Shown: positions 1 through 7,875 of the stretch, in pieces
How positions within the stretch are numbered: the first letter of the stretch is position 1
How the letters are laid out: the number at the start of each line of letters is the position of its first letter
DNA from: CAVPEV01 sp963703555
Lineage (GTDB): Bacteria > Actinomycetota > Actinomycetes > Actinomycetales > Cellulomonadaceae
Assembly (NCBI GenBank): GCA_963703555.1
Contig: CAVPEV010000021.1
Coordinates: forward strand, 1-64,000
DNA length: 64,000 nt
Direction of reading: 5' to 3'
Program-made: the position numbers and the translations under genes
Notes under the pieces: model-generated
The model's input: the letters and a program-made list of their open reading frames with translations, nothing else
Databases searched by the model: none
Told to the model about the DNA's origin: nothing

Positions 1-352
1 ACTACATCCTCTTCGATTGTGATGGCGATCTTATCGAAGACTTGCCGAGCCACGATTGGTGATGCGGTTCGGTTCACCGTTTCAAAGGATGCCACGAAGT
101 GCGGCGGATTCGCTCGCGCGGATCGGAGACCAAAAACCGAGAAAGAGCAAAAAAGAAGAAAATGAAAGGAATGAAGGCGCGATGCCGCATGCCCGGCCGG
201 CGCGTCAAGGGTGCGCTTCGCCCGCGTGCCGCGGCCCTTGACCCGCCGGACCGGAGAGGCGGCCCGCCGGAGAGGCGTGATGAAGGGCTGAAGTGATGAG
301 GGATCACGCGGATCGCTCGCGCTTCAGCCCGCCAAGGCCGAAAGGAGCCGCC
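1..352. other. No gene recognised; foreign-looking leader
   Basis: I see no convincing coding sequence here. The stretch includes a purine-rich, A-rich tract (about 140-175) unlike the rest of the window, followed by GC-rich sequence and an AAAGGAG ribosome-binding site at 341-347 serving the next gene. Short ORFs overlapping it have no recognisable features. Base composition matches the DUF1419 gene that follows rather than the actinobacterial sequence after about 870. Confidence 0.5.
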
Positions 353-850
353 ATGCACACCCTCCCGACAATCCGCAAGATCTTCCAGGGCGTCGCCACG
401 CGCCATGAGATGTATCGCATGTTCAACCGCCATCGTGGCGATCCGACCTGGGCTGCCGGCGACGCCGCGCATCTCTTCGCCGGCGAGTGGTTCGAGATCG
501 CCGAGGCCGAGCATGATCACATGCTCGAGATCCTGCCGCCGCTGTTCCTGCGCGGCGATCTATTCGCGATGCGTGAGTTCATGACCGGCAGCGTCACCAG
601 CGTCTTCTTCGCGCTCGCCATCGACGGACGGCGACGCTGGTTTCACGGCTATTGCGATCTCTCGGATCGGACTTCGCCGGAGCGGATGAAGGCAGCGATC
701 ATCGAGCGCGAGTCGCGGCCGGTTCGCGCCATGACGCGCGATGAGCGGCTCGAGCACATCTGGTCGAGCACGCATGACGACTATCGCGGCTATGCCGGCG
801 AGCGCTGGCCCGCGTCCATGCGTGGCCGCCGCACCGTGCTCGTCTATGGC
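353..850 (+). CDS. DUF1419 family protein, 3' end lost at junction
   Basis: About 166 codons of a protein I recognise as DUF1419, a family of unknown function known mainly from alphaproteobacterial (Rhizobiales) chromosomes and plasmids. The ATG at 353 follows AAAGGAG by 5 nt, which decides the start over the upstream in-frame ATG at 293. The N-terminus reads MHTLPTIRKIFQGVATRHEM, followed by acidic and aromatic segments typical of the family. Codon use differs from the neighbours: GAT, CAT and TAT are frequent, whereas the following genes use GAC, CAC and TAC almost exclusively. The frame stays open into folK sequence, but the residues after about 850 are out-of-frame folK. I infer the true 3' end is missing. 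Confidence 0.65.
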
Positions 851-870
851 GCGACCTCCTCGGCGAGGCC
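845..870. other. Probable chimeric join between unrelated sequences
   Basis: Left of this point the sequence is DUF1419-type with AT-tolerant codon usage; right of it, from about 853, the frame encodes DLLGEAPDVLDRAP and then FolK. Neither gene is complete across the join: DUF1419 loses its C-terminus and folK its start. No repeat, tRNA or transposon end is visible at the boundary. A misassembly or library chimera is the simplest reading; an illegitimate recombination event is the alternative. Confidence 0.6.
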
Positions 871-1443
871 CCCGACGTGCTCGACCGTGCACCGGCGGCA
901 CCCGCGAAGGTGGTGCTTGCCCTCGGCGCGAACCTGGGCGACGCCCTGGGAACGCTCCGGGACGCCGTGGGTGAGCTCGCCGGCCTGCCCGGCGTGGACG
1001 TCGTCGCGGTCTCCCCGCTGGCCCGAACCGCCGCGGTCGGCGGCCCCGAGCAGCCGGACTTCCTCAACGCGGTGCTCATCGCGCGGACGACCCTGTCGCC
1101 GCGGGAGCTGCTTCGCGCCGTGCAAGGCGTGGAGGAGGAGCACGGGCGGGTCCGCACGACGCACTGGGGTCCGCGCACACTCGATATCGACATCATCACG
1201 TACGAGGGCGTCGTCACCGTGGCCGACGACCTGCACCTGCCGCACCGGCGCGCGCACGAGCGCGCCTTCGTGCTCGAACCGTGGGTGCAGATCGACCCCG
1301 ACGTGGTGCTGCCCGGGCTGGGCGGCGGCCCGGTGGCGGCCCTGGCCGCCACGGCACCGGACGCCGGAGGGATCCGGTGGCTGGCGCTGGACTGGCTGAC
1401 CACCCCGGTGCCCAGCGCAGTCGACCTGCGGGGACCGGCGTGA
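853..1443 (+). CDS. FolK (HPPK), 5' partial, probably from a FolB-FolK fusion
   Basis: 6-Hydroxymethyl-7,8-dihydropterin pyrophosphokinase transfers pyrophosphate from ATP to the pterin in folate synthesis. The HPPK start motif VVLALGANLGD lies at about 904-936, and the signature GPRTLDIDII with its metal-binding Asp residues lies near 1168-1200. No start codon with a ribosome site precedes it. The in-frame residues upstream (DLLGEAPDVLDRAPAAPAK) resemble the linker of actinobacterial FolB-FolK fusions, so I infer that an aldolase part was lost at the junction near 850. The GTG at 877 is unlikely to be the real start. The stop overlaps the next gene's GTG by 4 nt, so the two are translationally coupled. 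Confidence 0.8.
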   Translation, partial: DLLGEAPDVLDRAPAAPAKVVLALGANLGDALGTLRDAVGELAGLPGVDVVAVSPLARTAAVGGPEQPDFLNAVLIARTTLSPRELLRAVQGVEEEHGRVRTTHWGPRTLDIDIITYEGVVTVADDLHLPHRRAHERAFVLEPWVQIDPDVVLPGLGGGPVAALAATAPDAGGIRWLALDWLTTPVPSAVDLRGPA

Positions 1444-1937
1444 TCCGCAGGACGAGGTGGCGGGTGCTGGCGGCGGTCCTGGTGGTCACCACGGCGGTGT
1501 CGTGGGCGCTGTTCCGGGCGCTGGCGTCGCGCGGGGTGACCTCGCCGCCGGTGCCGTGGCTGGTCACGGCGGTCCTGCTGCTCATCGCCGCGGTCGTCGG
1601 CGTGCTCGGCTGGGGCGTCCGGCAGTACCAGCAGGGCAAGCGGCCCACGCTCTCCCCGCTGCGTGCCGCCCGCACCGCTGCGCTGGCCAAGGCCGCCAGC
1701 TACACCGGCGCCCTGCTCGCCGGGTGGTACGGCGGCCAGGCCCTCGTCGCGCTGCCCGACCTGGACGCGGCCGGCCCGCGGGAGCGGGCGGCAGCCGCCG
1801 GGCTGGCGGTGCTCGGCTCGCTGGTGCTCGCCGGCGTGGGGCTGCTCGCCGAGTGGTTCTGCAGCATCCGGCCACCGAAGGGCGGGCGCCCTGCGGAGCC
1901 CGGCATGGACGGCGGCGCGGAGCCCGCCGAGGCGTGA
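1440..1937 (+). CDS. DUF3180 family membrane protein
   Basis: A 165-residue integral membrane protein of the actinobacterial DUF3180 family, function unknown. Four hydrophobic segments are visible at about residues 8-22, 37-56, 83-100 and 116-135, and the C-terminus is a short polar tail. The GTG start overlaps the folK stop (GTGA), which selects it over the longer in-frame upstream extension and implies co-translation. Members of this family commonly follow folK in Actinobacteria, so the position supports the call. Nothing in the sequence indicates a catalytic role. Confidence 0.75.
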   Translation: MIRRTRWRVLAAVLVVTTAVSWALFRALASRGVTSPPVPWLVTAVLLLIAAVVGVLGWGVRQYQQGKRPTLSPLRAARTAALAKAASYTGALLAGWYGGQALVALPDLDAAGPRERAAAAGLAVLGSLVLAGVGLLAEWFCSIRPPKGGRPAEPGMDGGAEPAEA

Positions 1938-2031
1938 CCCGCGGCCCGCGCTCGGCGGCCCGGCGTGCGGGATGCCGGCTGGCGTCCCGCGTGCCGCAGC
2001 CCGGCCAACGCCCGGATGCGAGGATGACGCC

Positions 2032-2541
2032 GTGACCACAGTCAGCGCGCCGGCGTCCGGCGAGCCCTGCACGCCCGAGGGTGTGGTGTGGGTGCCGGTG
2101 TCCCGGCGCCTGGCCCGCGCCCGGTGGCTGGTCCTGGGGGTCGTGACCCTCGTCGCGCTGGTGGTCGCGATCGGGCTGGCCGTCCTCATCGGTTCACCGT
2201 GGGCCTGGCTGCCGGTGGGCGTCGTCGTGGTCACGGCGGGGTGGGTCGCCGTGCTGATCCCTCGGCAGGTGGCAGCGATGGCGTTCGCGGAGCGTGCGGA
2301 CGACCTCCTGGTGCGCCGCGGCATCCTGGTCCGCTCGCTGCTCGTCGTCCCCTACGGGCGCCTGCAGTACGTCGACGTCACCGCCGGTCCGCTGGCCCGC
2401 TGGGCGGGCATCGCCTCGGTGCAGCTGCACACCGCATCGCCGGGCACGGACGCGACGATCGACGGCCTGCCGCCGGAGCAGGCCGCCCTGTTGCGCGACC
2501 ACCTCGCAGCCCGTGGCGAGGCCAGGCTGGCAGGGCTGTGA
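2032..2541 (+). CDS. Bacterial PH domain (bPH2/YdbS-like) membrane protein
   Basis: A 169-residue protein with a hydrophobic hairpin at about residues 34-72 followed by a bacterial pleckstrin-like domain. The family pattern is DDLLVRRGILVRSLLVVPYGRLQYVDVTAGPLARWAG. Proteins of this type (B. subtilis YdbS) are membrane-anchored and occur beside a larger YdbT-like partner, as here. The GTG at 2032 begins the first segment with good composition; longer upstream in-frame sequence overlaps the DUF3180 gene and is rejected. The stop overlaps the next GTG by 4 nt. The function is unknown; a cell-envelope role is inferred from the membrane anchors only. Confidence 0.7.
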   Translation: MTTVSAPASGEPCTPEGVVWVPVSRRLARARWLVLGVVTLVALVVAIGLAVLIGSPWAWLPVGVVVVTAGWVAVLIPRQVAAMAFAERADDLLVRRGILVRSLLVVPYGRLQYVDVTAGPLARWAGIASVQLHTASPGTDATIDGLPPEQAALLRDHLAARGEARLAGL

Positions 2542-4103
2542 GCGTCCCCGATGGTGCTGCGGCCGTCCGGTGGCGCCGGATGCACCCCGCCACGCCCGTG
2601 CTGCGCGGCTGGAAGTTCGTCGTCGGCGTGCTCGCCGTGGTGGCCGTCAACGTCCGGGACGACCCACGGGAGGTCGCCGACCTGGTCGCTGACGAGCGCG
2701 GGATCGTCGGTGGCGCCGTGGCCGCGCTCGCCGCCGCTGGGTTCGTGGTGGCGCTGCTGGCCTGGCGGGCCACCCGGTTCGCGGTGACCGACGACGCGGT
2801 GTCGCTGCACTGGGGCGTGCTGTTCCGCCAACAGCGCCGCGCCCGGTTGGACCACCTGCAGGCGGTCGACGTCGTCCAGCCGTTCCTGGCACGCCTCGTC
2901 GGGCTCGCCGAACTGCGGCTGGAGGTCGCCGGCGGCGCCGGGTCGGCCGTCGTGCTGTCCTACCTGCGTGAGGCCGACGCCGTGGCCCTGCGCCGCGAGC
3001 TGCTCGCCCGGGCGGCCGGCGCGCGCGCCCGTGTGACAGGTTCGGCACCGGGTCCCGGTGCGGCCGGGCCGGGCGACCCGGGGGACGGCGGGCTCGCGAG
3101 CTCGGCCGAGCCCGACGAACGTGTGCTCGTGGAGGTGCCGCCGGGTCGGGTGGTCGCCGGCACCCTGCGGTCGGGTTCCGCCGCCGGGCTGGTGCTCGTC
3201 ACCGTCGGCATCGTGGTGCTGGCCGTCGCCACCGACCAGCCGGGCGTGGTCGCCGGCGCCATGCTGCCTGTGCTGCTCGGTCTCGGCGGGTTCCTGTGGT
3301 CCCGCGTCAACCACGGCGTGAACTTCGCCGTCTCGATCTCCGACCAGGGCATCCGCCTGCGGCACGGGTTGATGGACACGCGCACGCAGTCGCTGCCGCC
3401 GCGGCGGGTGCAGGCGCTCCGGCTCACTCAAGGGCCGTGCTGGCGGCGCCCCGACTGGTGGCGGGTGGAGATGAACGTCGCCGGCTACGGGATGAGCGGG
3501 GAACAGGTGGAGGAGACCGTGCTGCTCCCCGTGGCGAGCCGCGAGGAGGCGGTCCTCGCCGTCTGGCTCGTCCTGCCCGACCTGGGCACCTCCGACCCGC
3601 GCGGTCTGCTGGAGCGCGCTCTGTCCGGGGTGCGGACCGCCGACGGTGCGTGGTCGGGGGAGGGACCCGACGTGCTGCGGACGTCACCCCCGGGCGCGCG
3701 GTGGGTCGACCCGTGGGGCTGGCGCCGCCGCGCCGTGGCCGTCACCGACCGCGCGCTGCTGGTGCGGTCCGGGCGCCTGGTCCGCCGGCTCGTCATCGTC
3801 CCGCACGAGCGCATGCAGTCCGTGGCGCTGCGGCGCGGTCCGCTGCAGCGGCGGCTGGGGCTGGCATCCGTGCAGGTGCACTCCACCCCGGGGCCGGTGA
3901 TCCCGGTGGCGTCCCACCTGGCCGCGGCGCAGGCGCTGCGCCTGGTCATGGAGGAAGCCGAGCGTGCCGGGACGGCGCGGGCCGGGGACGAGCACGCGGG
4001 GCCCGGTCCCGCCGTGCGGTCGGACCCCCGGGGGCCCACGGGGACCGTGACCGGCGTCGAGCCGCGCGCGACCGTGCCTGCCGATCTGCGGGAGGTGCCG
4101 TGA
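2538..4103 (+). CDS. Large PH-domain (YdbT-like) membrane protein
   Basis: A 521-residue protein with three bPH2-type repeats, each preceded by hydrophobic pairs: about residues 24-80 then FAVTDDAVSLHWGVLF; 210-260 then FAVSISDQGIRLRHGLM; and a C-terminal copy with VTDRALLVRSGRLVRR. In the second and third copies a short pattern (R-x-Q-S/A then GPLQRRLGLASVQVHS) recurs. The GTG start overlaps the stop of the smaller PH gene by 4 nt, matching the ydbS-ydbT pair arrangement. Its stop overlaps the next start in the same way, so four genes from folK on are coupled. Function is unknown; the family is linked to envelope resistance in Bacillus. Confidence 0.7.
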   Translation: MSVPDGAAAVRWRRMHPATPVLRGWKFVVGVLAVVAVNVRDDPREVADLVADERGIVGGAVAALAAAGFVVALLAWRATRFAVTDDAVSLHWGVLFRQQRRARLDHLQAVDVVQPFLARLVGLAELRLEVAGGAGSAVVLSYLREADAVALRRELLARAAGARARVTGSAPGPGAAGPGDPGDGGLASSAEPDERVLVEVPPGRVVAGTLRSGSAAGLVLVTVGIVVLAVATDQPGVVAGAMLPVLLGLGGFLWSRVNHGVNFAVSISDQGIRLRHGLMDTRTQSLPPRRVQALRLTQGPCWRRPDWWRVEMNVAGYGMSGEQVEETVLLPVASREEAVLAVWLVLPDLGTSDPRGLLERALSGVRTADGAWSGEGPDVLRTSPPGARWVDPWGWRRRAVAVTDRALLVRSGRLVRRLVIVPHERMQSVALRRGPLQRRLGLASVQVHSTPGPVIPVASHLAAAQALRLVMEEAERAGTARAGDEHAGPGPAVRSDPRGPTGTVTGVEPRATVPADLREVP

Positions 4104-5101
4104 CCGCGCAGCGGCCCGGTCGTCTGGGCGTCGGGATCATCGGTGCGGGCCGGGTCGGCGCGGTGCTCGGCAACGCGCTGCGGGCGGTGGGCCACGGCGT
4201 CGTCGGGGTCAGCGCGGTCTCCGAGGACTCCCGGGAGCGTGCCGCCACGCTGCTGCCGGGCGTGCCGGTCCTCGACGTCCCCGAGGTCGTGCGGCGCGCC
4301 GAGCTCGTCGCCGTCTGCGTGCCGTCCGCCGTGCTGGCGGACGTGGTCGCGGGGCTGGCCCGGCTGGCAGCCTGGCAGCCGGGCCAGATCGTCCTGCACA
4401 CCGCCGGGCGGTACGGCACCGGGGTCCTCGAGCCGGCGCGACGGTTCGGCGCGATCCCGCTCGCCCTGCACCCGGCGATGGCCTTCACCGGCACGTCGCT
4501 CGACCTGGTGCGCCTGGTCGGCTGTCCGGTGGCGGTCACCGCGCCGGCCCCCGTGCTGCCCATCGGTCAGGCCCTCGTCGTGGAGATCGGCGGGGAGCCC
4601 GTCGTCGTCGCGGAGGAGATGCGGCCGCTGTACGACGCGGCCCTCACCCACGCGACGGACCACCTGGTGGTCCTCGTCGCGCAGGCGGCTCACGCGCTGA
4701 GCGCCGCCGGCGTGGAGGACCCGGCCCACCTGCTGGCGCCGACGTTGTCGGCCACGCTCGACGCCGCGCTGCGGGCCGAGCACACGGCTGCCGCGCCGGG
4801 CGGGAGGGACCCCGACGCGGAGGCGGCCGCCCGGCCGACCGGCGCCGTGGGCGCCCTCGCCGGGCCGGTGCGCCAAGGGGATGCGGCGGCGGTGGCCGGC
4901 CATCTGCGGGAGCTCGGCCGGCTGGCGGCGCGCACCGGCGCGGTGGACGTGGTCACCGCCTACCGAGACCTGGCGCGCGCCGCGGCCCAGCGAGCCCTGG
5001 CCGCCGGCCTGCTGGGCCCCGGTGCGGTCCAGGAGGTGCTGGATGCGATCGCCGCCGACGGCACCGGACCCGGCCGGGCCGGTCGCCCGCCCGGCTCGTG
5101 A
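4100..5101 (+). CDS. Rossmann-fold/DUF2520 oxidoreductase-like protein
   Basis: A 333-residue protein with an N-terminal nucleotide-binding motif (GIIGAGRVGAVLG, residues about 11-23), a second segment VAVCVPSAVLADVV, and the C-terminal helical DUF2520 domain containing LHPAMAFTGT. It resembles F420/NADP-dependent or ketopantoate-reductase-like proteins, but the substrate is unknown. The GTG start overlaps the PH-gene stop (GTGA). In related genomes panC often follows; here a repressor gene on the other strand follows instead, so a pantothenate link cannot be claimed from this sequence. Confidence 0.7.
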   Translation: MTAQRPGRLGVGIIGAGRVGAVLGNALRAVGHGVVGVSAVSEDSRERAATLLPGVPVLDVPEVVRRAELVAVCVPSAVLADVVAGLARLAAWQPGQIVLHTAGRYGTGVLEPARRFGAIPLALHPAMAFTGTSLDLVRLVGCPVAVTAPAPVLPIGQALVVEIGGEPVVVAEEMRPLYDAALTHATDHLVVLVAQAAHALSAAGVEDPAHLLAPTLSATLDAALRAEHTAAAPGGRDPDAEAAARPTGAVGALAGPVRQGDAAAVAGHLRELGRLAARTGAVDVVTAYRDLARAAAQRALAAGLLGPGAVQEVLDAIAADGTGPGRAGRPPGS

Positions 5102-5168
5102 CGCCGACGGGCGGACCGGGACGACCGGGCCCCTCGGCCGGGACGACCGGGCGCGTCGGCCGGGACTG

Positions 5169-5432
5169 TCAGGCGAGCGAGAGGAACAGTCGTTCCAGGC
5201 GGGCGCGGTCGATGCCGGCCGCTTCCTCCCCCTCGGTGAGGCACTGGGTGAGGCCGGCCGAGATGATCGCGAAGCCTGCCCGGTCCAGCGCCTTGGAGAC
5301 CGCGGCGAGCTGGGTGACCACGTCGGCGCAGTCCGAGCCCTCCTCGAGCATCCGCAGGACCCCGCCGAGCTGGCCGTGGGCGCGGCGTAGCCGGATCACG
5401 ACGCGGCCGAGGTCGGCAGGGTCGAGCTGCAT
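5169..5432 (-). CDS. CsoR/RcnR/CstR-family repressor, Cys-Gly-Cys variant
   Basis: An 87-residue all-helical DUF156 repressor. It aligns with copper-sensing CsoR: Cys35 (DCADVV) and Cys64 (LTQCL) match two of the three copper ligands, but the third, His61 of mycobacterial CsoR, is Gly60 here. Loss of this His with both Cys kept is the pattern of CstR-type persulfide sensors, so I infer a reactive-sulfur rather than copper role. No transporter, chaperone or sulfurtransferase gene is adjacent; its target may be itself or lie elsewhere. A long perfect inverted repeat lies 36-65 nt upstream and is the probable operator. Confidence 0.75.
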   Translation of the reverse strand: MQLDPADLGRVVIRLRRAHGQLGGVLRMLEEGSDCADVVTQLAAVSKALDRAGFAIISAGLTQCLTEGEEAAGIDRARLERLFLSLA

Positions 5433-5467
5433 GAGGTTCCTCCTGGACGGCTGGAGCGGCGCACAGT

Positions 5468-5497
5468 GTCGCTGATACCCCCCAGGGTATCAGCGAC
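5468..5497. promoter_or_regulatory. CsoR/CstR-type operator, 13-bp perfect inverted repeat
   Basis: Arms GTCGCTGATACCC (5468-5480) and GGGTATCAGCGAC (5485-5497) are separated by CCCA. The core ATACCC...GGGTAT is the known operator pattern of the DUF156 repressor family. It lies between the divergent repressor (-) and lysS (+), 36 nt upstream of the repressor start, so autoregulation is likely. It is 60 nt before the lysS -10 element. Confidence 0.75.
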
Positions 5498-5557
5498 CGG
5501 GTGGGTGCGCGGCGGGCGCGGCCTTGGGTGACAGCCGGGCCGACCGGGCCCCCTCGG

Positions 5558-5563
5558 TAGGAT
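5558..5563 (+). promoter_or_regulatory. -10 element of leaderless lysS
   Basis: TAGGAT lies 6 nt before the GTG start at 5570, with no ribosome-binding site between them. This is the usual geometry of leaderless actinobacterial transcripts and supports the GTG as the true start. Confidence 0.5.
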
Positions 5564-5569
5564 CGTCCG

Positions 5570-7088
5570 GTGACAGACCGGGCCGCCAGCGGCGAACGTC
5601 CCGAGGACGACCTTCCCGAGCAGATGCGGGTCCGCCGCGCGAAGCGTGCGCGGCTGCTGGCGCAGGGGGTGCAGCCCTACCCGGTCGGCGTGCCCCGCAC
5701 CCGCACGGCGGCGGACGTCCGCGCGGCGCACCCGGACCTGGCGCCGGGAGAGGAGACCGACGACGTCGTCGGGGTGGCCGGCCGGGTGGTCTTCCTCCGC
5801 AATACCGGGCGGCTGTGCTTTGCGACCCTGCAGGACGCGAGCGGCCAGCTACAGGTGATGCTCAGCCAGGCCGAGGTCGGAGCCGAGCCGCTGGCCGCCT
5901 TCAAGACCGACGTCGACCTCGGCGACCACCTCTTCGTGCACGGCCGGGTCGTCCGGTCGCGGCGCGGGGAGCTGTCGGTGATGGCCGACTCCTGGGCGCT
6001 CGCGGCCAAGGCGCTGCGCCCGTTGCCCAACCTCTACGGCGGCACCGAGCTGTCCGAGGAGGCCCGGGTGCGCCGCCGCTACGTCGACCTGATCGTGCGC
6101 CCTGCGGCCCGCGACGTCGTGCGGAGCCGGGCCGCCGTGCTCCGGTCGCTGCGGGAGACCCTGCACCGCGAGCGCTTCGTCGAGGTCGAGACGCCGATGC
6201 TGCAGACGCAGCCCGGGCGGTGCCGCTGCGCGCCGTTCGACGACCCACATGAACGCGTTCGACATCGACCTGTTCCTGCGGATCGCCCCCGAGCTGTTCC
6301 TCAAGCGTGCTGCGGTGGGCGGTCTGGAGCGGGTGTACGAGATCAACCGGAACTTCCGCAACGAGGGCGCGGACTCCACGCACTCGCCGGAGTTCGCGAT
6401 GCTCGAGGCGTACCAGGCCTACGGCGACTACGACACGATGGCCGAGCTCACCCGTGAGCTCGTGCAGAACGCCGCCCGGGACGCCTTCGGCAGCACGACG
6501 CTGGTCCTGGCGGACGGCGAGGAGTACGACGTCGGGGGCCGGTGGCCGTCGATGACGCTCTACGGGTCGCTGTCGGCAGCGCTGGACGAGGAGATCACGC
6601 CCGGCATGCCGGTGGACCGGCTGAGCCGGCTCGCCGACCGGCTGGGCGTGAGCGTCGACCCCCGGCGGGCCGGTCACGGCAAGCTCGTCGAGGCCCTGTG
6701 GGAGCACGCGGTGGGGGGCCACCTGCACGCCCCGACGTTCGTCCGCGACTTCCCGGTGGACACCAGCCCGCTGACCCGCGATCACCGCACCGTCGCCGGT
6801 GTCGTGGAGAAATGGGACCTGTACGTGCGCGGCTTCGAGCTGGCGACGGCGTACTCCGAGCTCGTGGACCCGGTGATCCAGCGGCGGCGTTTCGAGGCGC
6901 AGGCGGCGCTGGCTGCGGCCGGCGACGAGGAGGCCATGCGGCTCGACGAGGACTTCCTGACCGCCATGGAGTACGCGTTGCCACCGACCGGAGGCATGGG
7001 AATGGGTATCGACCGGCTGCTCATGGCGCTGACCGGCCTGGGTATCCGTGAGACAATCCTGTTCCCGTTGGTCAAGCCGTTGGACTGA
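5570..7088 (+). CDS. Lysyl-tRNA synthetase (class II), frameshifted as sequenced
   Basis: Charges tRNA-Lys. The OB-fold anticodon-binding domain covers about residues 60-170 and the class II catalytic domain follows: motif 2 (EINRNFRNEGADSTHSPEF) near 6340-6395 and motif 3 (GGMGMGIDRLLM) near 6990-7025. The reading frame breaks at a GGG run (6215-6217). Removing one G restores QPGGAAAR followed by THMNAFDIDL, as in the family. Just after it, RRST replaces the expected RPFT, explainable by one missing C and one extra G. Total length, about 505 residues, is normal. lysS is normally essential, so a base-calling error is more likely than a pseudogene. The start is a leaderless GTG. Confidence 0.85.
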
Positions 7089-7111
7089 CCGGTCGGGCCA
7101 GGGAGGTCGGG

Positions 7112-7300
7112 ATGAGCGGTGTGCTCCTGGCGTTGGGCGCGCTCGCGCCGCCGGTCGGCGTCGGTCTGCTGTTCTGGTGGGCGATCCGTGCCATCATGAA
7201 TGCGGACCGTTCGGAGCGTGCGGCGCTGGCGCGGATGGATGCGCGGACCGCCGAGCCCGGCACCGGCACGACCGAACCCCAAGAGCAAACTGGCCGCTGA
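7112..7300 (+). CDS. Small single-pass membrane protein
   Basis: A 62-residue protein starting with MSGVLLALGALAPPVGVGLLFWWAIRAI, one hydrophobic helix (about residues 4-28), then a charged tail. The ATG follows a GGGAGG ribosome site by 6 nt, and the gene begins 23 nt after lysS, so it is likely co-transcribed. I do not recognise a family. Small proteins of this shape occur between lysS and lsr2 in related actinobacteria, which I recall but cannot verify here. Confidence 0.5.
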   Translation: MSGVLLALGALAPPVGVGLLFWWAIRAIMNADRSERAALARMDARTAEPGTGTTEPQEQTGR

Positions 7301-7400
7301 CGCCGTGGCCCGTGGGTGTTTCTTTTGACGGGCTAATCTGGGATGTGCGATGCTTGACCCGTCCGCGTTCCTCGACGATTCGCCCTGGAGAGGGGCATTC

Positions 7401-7742
7401 ATGGCCCAGAAGGTTCAGGTTGTGCTGTTCGACGACATCGACGGCGGCCAGGCGGACGAGACAGTCTCGTTCTCCCTCGACGGCGTGTCCTACGAGATCG
7501 ATCTGACGAGCGCCCATGCAGCAGAGCTGCGCAACGCACTCGCCCAGTGGGTCGGGCACGCCCGCAAGCTGGGCGGCCGGACGTCCGCAGGCCGCGCCGC
7601 GACCGGACGGTCACGTCCGGCGTCGCGGACCGCCAGCGACGCCGGCGCGATCCGCGAGTGGGCCAGGGCGAGCGGCTATGAGGTCTCCGAGCGGGGTCGC
7701 ATCTCCGCCCAGGTCCGGTCCGCCTACGAGGCCGCGCACTGA
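7401..7742 (+). CDS. Lsr2 nucleoid-associated protein
   Basis: Lsr2 is an H-NS-like xenogeneic silencer that bridges AT-rich DNA. The 113-residue product has the N-terminal dimerisation domain (MAQKVQVVLFDDIDGGQADETVSFSLDGVSYEIDL shape) and a C-terminal DNA-binding domain ending IREWARASGYEVSERGRISAQVRSAYEAAH. The AT-hook-like RGRI core matches the Lsr2 RGR motif. The ATG at 7401 follows GGAGAGGGG; a TAATCT -10 element at 7334-7339 gives a leader of about 55 nt. It is a plausible silencer of the island at 36-53 kb, but no binding evidence is visible. Confidence 0.95.
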   Translation: MAQKVQVVLFDDIDGGQADETVSFSLDGVSYEIDLTSAHAAELRNALAQWVGHARKLGGRTSAGRAATGRSRPASRTASDAGAIREWARASGYEVSERGRISAQVRSAYEAAH

Positions 7743-7769
7743 CCGGTCGCCGTCCGTAGCACGTCGGCG

Positions 7770-7801
7770 GGGTCCGGCATCCCTGAGGGTGCCGGACCCC
7801 G
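7770..7801. terminator. Bidirectional terminator hairpin, lsr2/xylB
   Basis: Perfect 11-bp arms GGGGTCCGGCA and TGCCGGACCCC around a 10-nt loop, between the convergent lsr2 (+) and xylB (-). There is no long T tract, as is usual in high-GC actinobacteria. Confidence 0.65.
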
Positions 7802-7825
7802 ACCGCGTGCCGGACCCCGACCGCG
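7790..7825. repeat. 18-bp tandem repeat, two copies
   Basis: GTGCCGGACCCCGACCGC occurs twice in a row (7790-7807 and 7808-7825), followed by a partial third (GTGCCGGG). The first copy contains the right arm of the terminator hairpin, so the repeat duplicates half of that hairpin. Confidence 0.7.
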
Positions 7826-7875
7826 TGCCGGGCGAACCGGTACGGTCCCGGCCGGGCCGGCGGCGGCACGGCCCG

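Noticed and set aside
293..1399. DUF1419-folK read as one 368-residue protein
   Set aside because: After about 850 the frame is out of phase with folK and yields Arg/Ser/Pro-rich nonsense.
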